From positions 682,001 to 746,000 of the forward strand of contig JAUIMM010002021.1 in assembly GCA_031769625.1 (NCBI GenBank): DNA of 64,000 nucleotides, read 5' to 3'. Position numbers and translations under genes: made by a program. This DNA comes from Taudactylus pleione. Lineage: Eukaryota > Chordata > Amphibia > Anura > Myobatrachidae. Below, piece by piece: positions 63,661 to 64,000 of this stretch. The notes beneath the pieces are model-generated. The model was not told the DNA's origin, did no database searches, and saw only the letters and a program-made list of their open reading frames with translations. How positions within the stretch are numbered: position 1 is the stretch's first letter; every line of letters begins with the position of its first letter.

Positions 63661-64000
63661 CAAAAGCGCATACTTTGTGATATCTCCTCTTGTAGCAAAC
63701 ACAGACAGCTCAAAATTTCACTGGATGTGTTGAAGACCAAGACCCACAAATGTGATGTGAAATGGTTTTTCTCCCATGTTGCGTTTAAGAGAAAACAGCA
63801 AATGCAAGTTTTAGGCCAAAATACATTGAAAGCAATGGAAATAACAAAAGCGCATACTTTGTGATATCTCCTCTTGTAGCAAACACAGACAGCTCAAAAT
63901 TTCACTGGATGTGTTGAAGACCAAGACCCACAAATGTGATGTGAAATGGTTTTTCTCCCATGTTGCGTTTAAGAGAAAACAGCAAATGCAAGTTTTAGGC

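Larger units (their letters stand above)
38252..64000 (-). repeat. Same satellite family, inverted orientation
   Basis: About 140 copies of the same 184-bp monomer, now reading as its reverse complement; landmarks are gaaatggtttttctccc, gtgatatctcctcttg and aagagaaaacagcaaatg. The diagnostic variants of the plus part are all present in reverse, for example aaatctgatg for catcagattt, aatggaaacacaaaag for the 183-bp f monomer, and ctcgttttatgcc for the g monomer. It is therefore the same array family turned round, not a second satellite. The array runs to the window end without a break and contains its own higher-order duplications. Confidence 0.98.

Noticed and set aside
1..64000. CRISPR array, because of regular repeats
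   Set aside because: The repeats are 184 bp and abut directly with no unique spacers, and no cas-like gene is present.
1..64000. CENP-B box
   Set aside because: The monomers lack a match to the NTTCGNNNNANNCGGGN pattern. The only ttcg noticed (near 2948, catttcgcatc) is a single-monomer change without the downstream CGGG.
1..64000. Transposon or retroelement insertions, tRNA, rRNA or other RNA genes
   Set aside because: The 184-bp periodicity continues without any interruption larger than a few bases; no terminal repeats, target-site duplications or RNA-gene-like sequence were seen.

Overview
The window holds no recognisable gene. All 64 kb is one satellite DNA family: about 348 head-to-tail copies of a 184-bp monomer, roughly 39% G+C when I count a common monomer by hand. 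No unique sequence, transposon, tRNA, rRNA or non-repeat spacer was seen. A satellite array of this length, with nested higher-order repeats (HORs), points to a eukaryotic chromosome, most likely centromeric or pericentromeric heterochromatin. I do not recognise the monomer, so I name no species or clade. No vertebrate-type CENP-B box was found in the monomers.

Layout: bases 1-38251 carry the monomer in the orientation called plus here (about 208 copies). Bases 38252-64000 carry the same family in the opposite orientation (about 140 copies). The switch is a single sharp junction at 38250-38253, inside a monomer, with nothing inserted except possibly one C. The two sides are not mirror images at the junction.

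The monomers fall into recurring variant classes, which I name by diagnostic differences in plus orientation. a: gttattt, cttgc, aaatgc. b: gttgttttc, cgtgc. c: ttcttgtttcc, aaagc. d: tatgcac, gttgttttc. e: gataac, gttgtttcc, often with catcagatt and ggttttgg. f: a 183-bp form with ttgtgtttcc and cctcaaac. g: gcataaaacgagc. h: gttattt, tgtatt, cttgc, aaacgc. k: gttgtttcc, aaagc, aacttgg.

The order of these classes shows several generations of duplication. Tandem blocks have periods of 2202 bp (0.97-5.05 kb), 2758 bp (7.26-12.70 kb), 7172 bp (16.75-30.9 kb) and 4047 bp (30.3-38.25 kb, cut by the junction). In the inverted part the periods are 4415 bp (39.0-47.8 kb) and about 4416/4600 bp (50.9-58.8 kb). 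Each period is a whole number of 184-bp monomers minus small marker deletions that can be counted individually.

A ~3-kb segment at 4.7-7.7 kb recurs in inverted orientation at 60.66-63.66 kb with shared private variants. This ties the two oppositely oriented halves to one ancestral array. All longer open reading frames are by-products of the repeat; the longest is 132 codons and none looks like a gene.

Class assignments and block edges were made by eye and are good to roughly one monomer unless an exact offset is stated.
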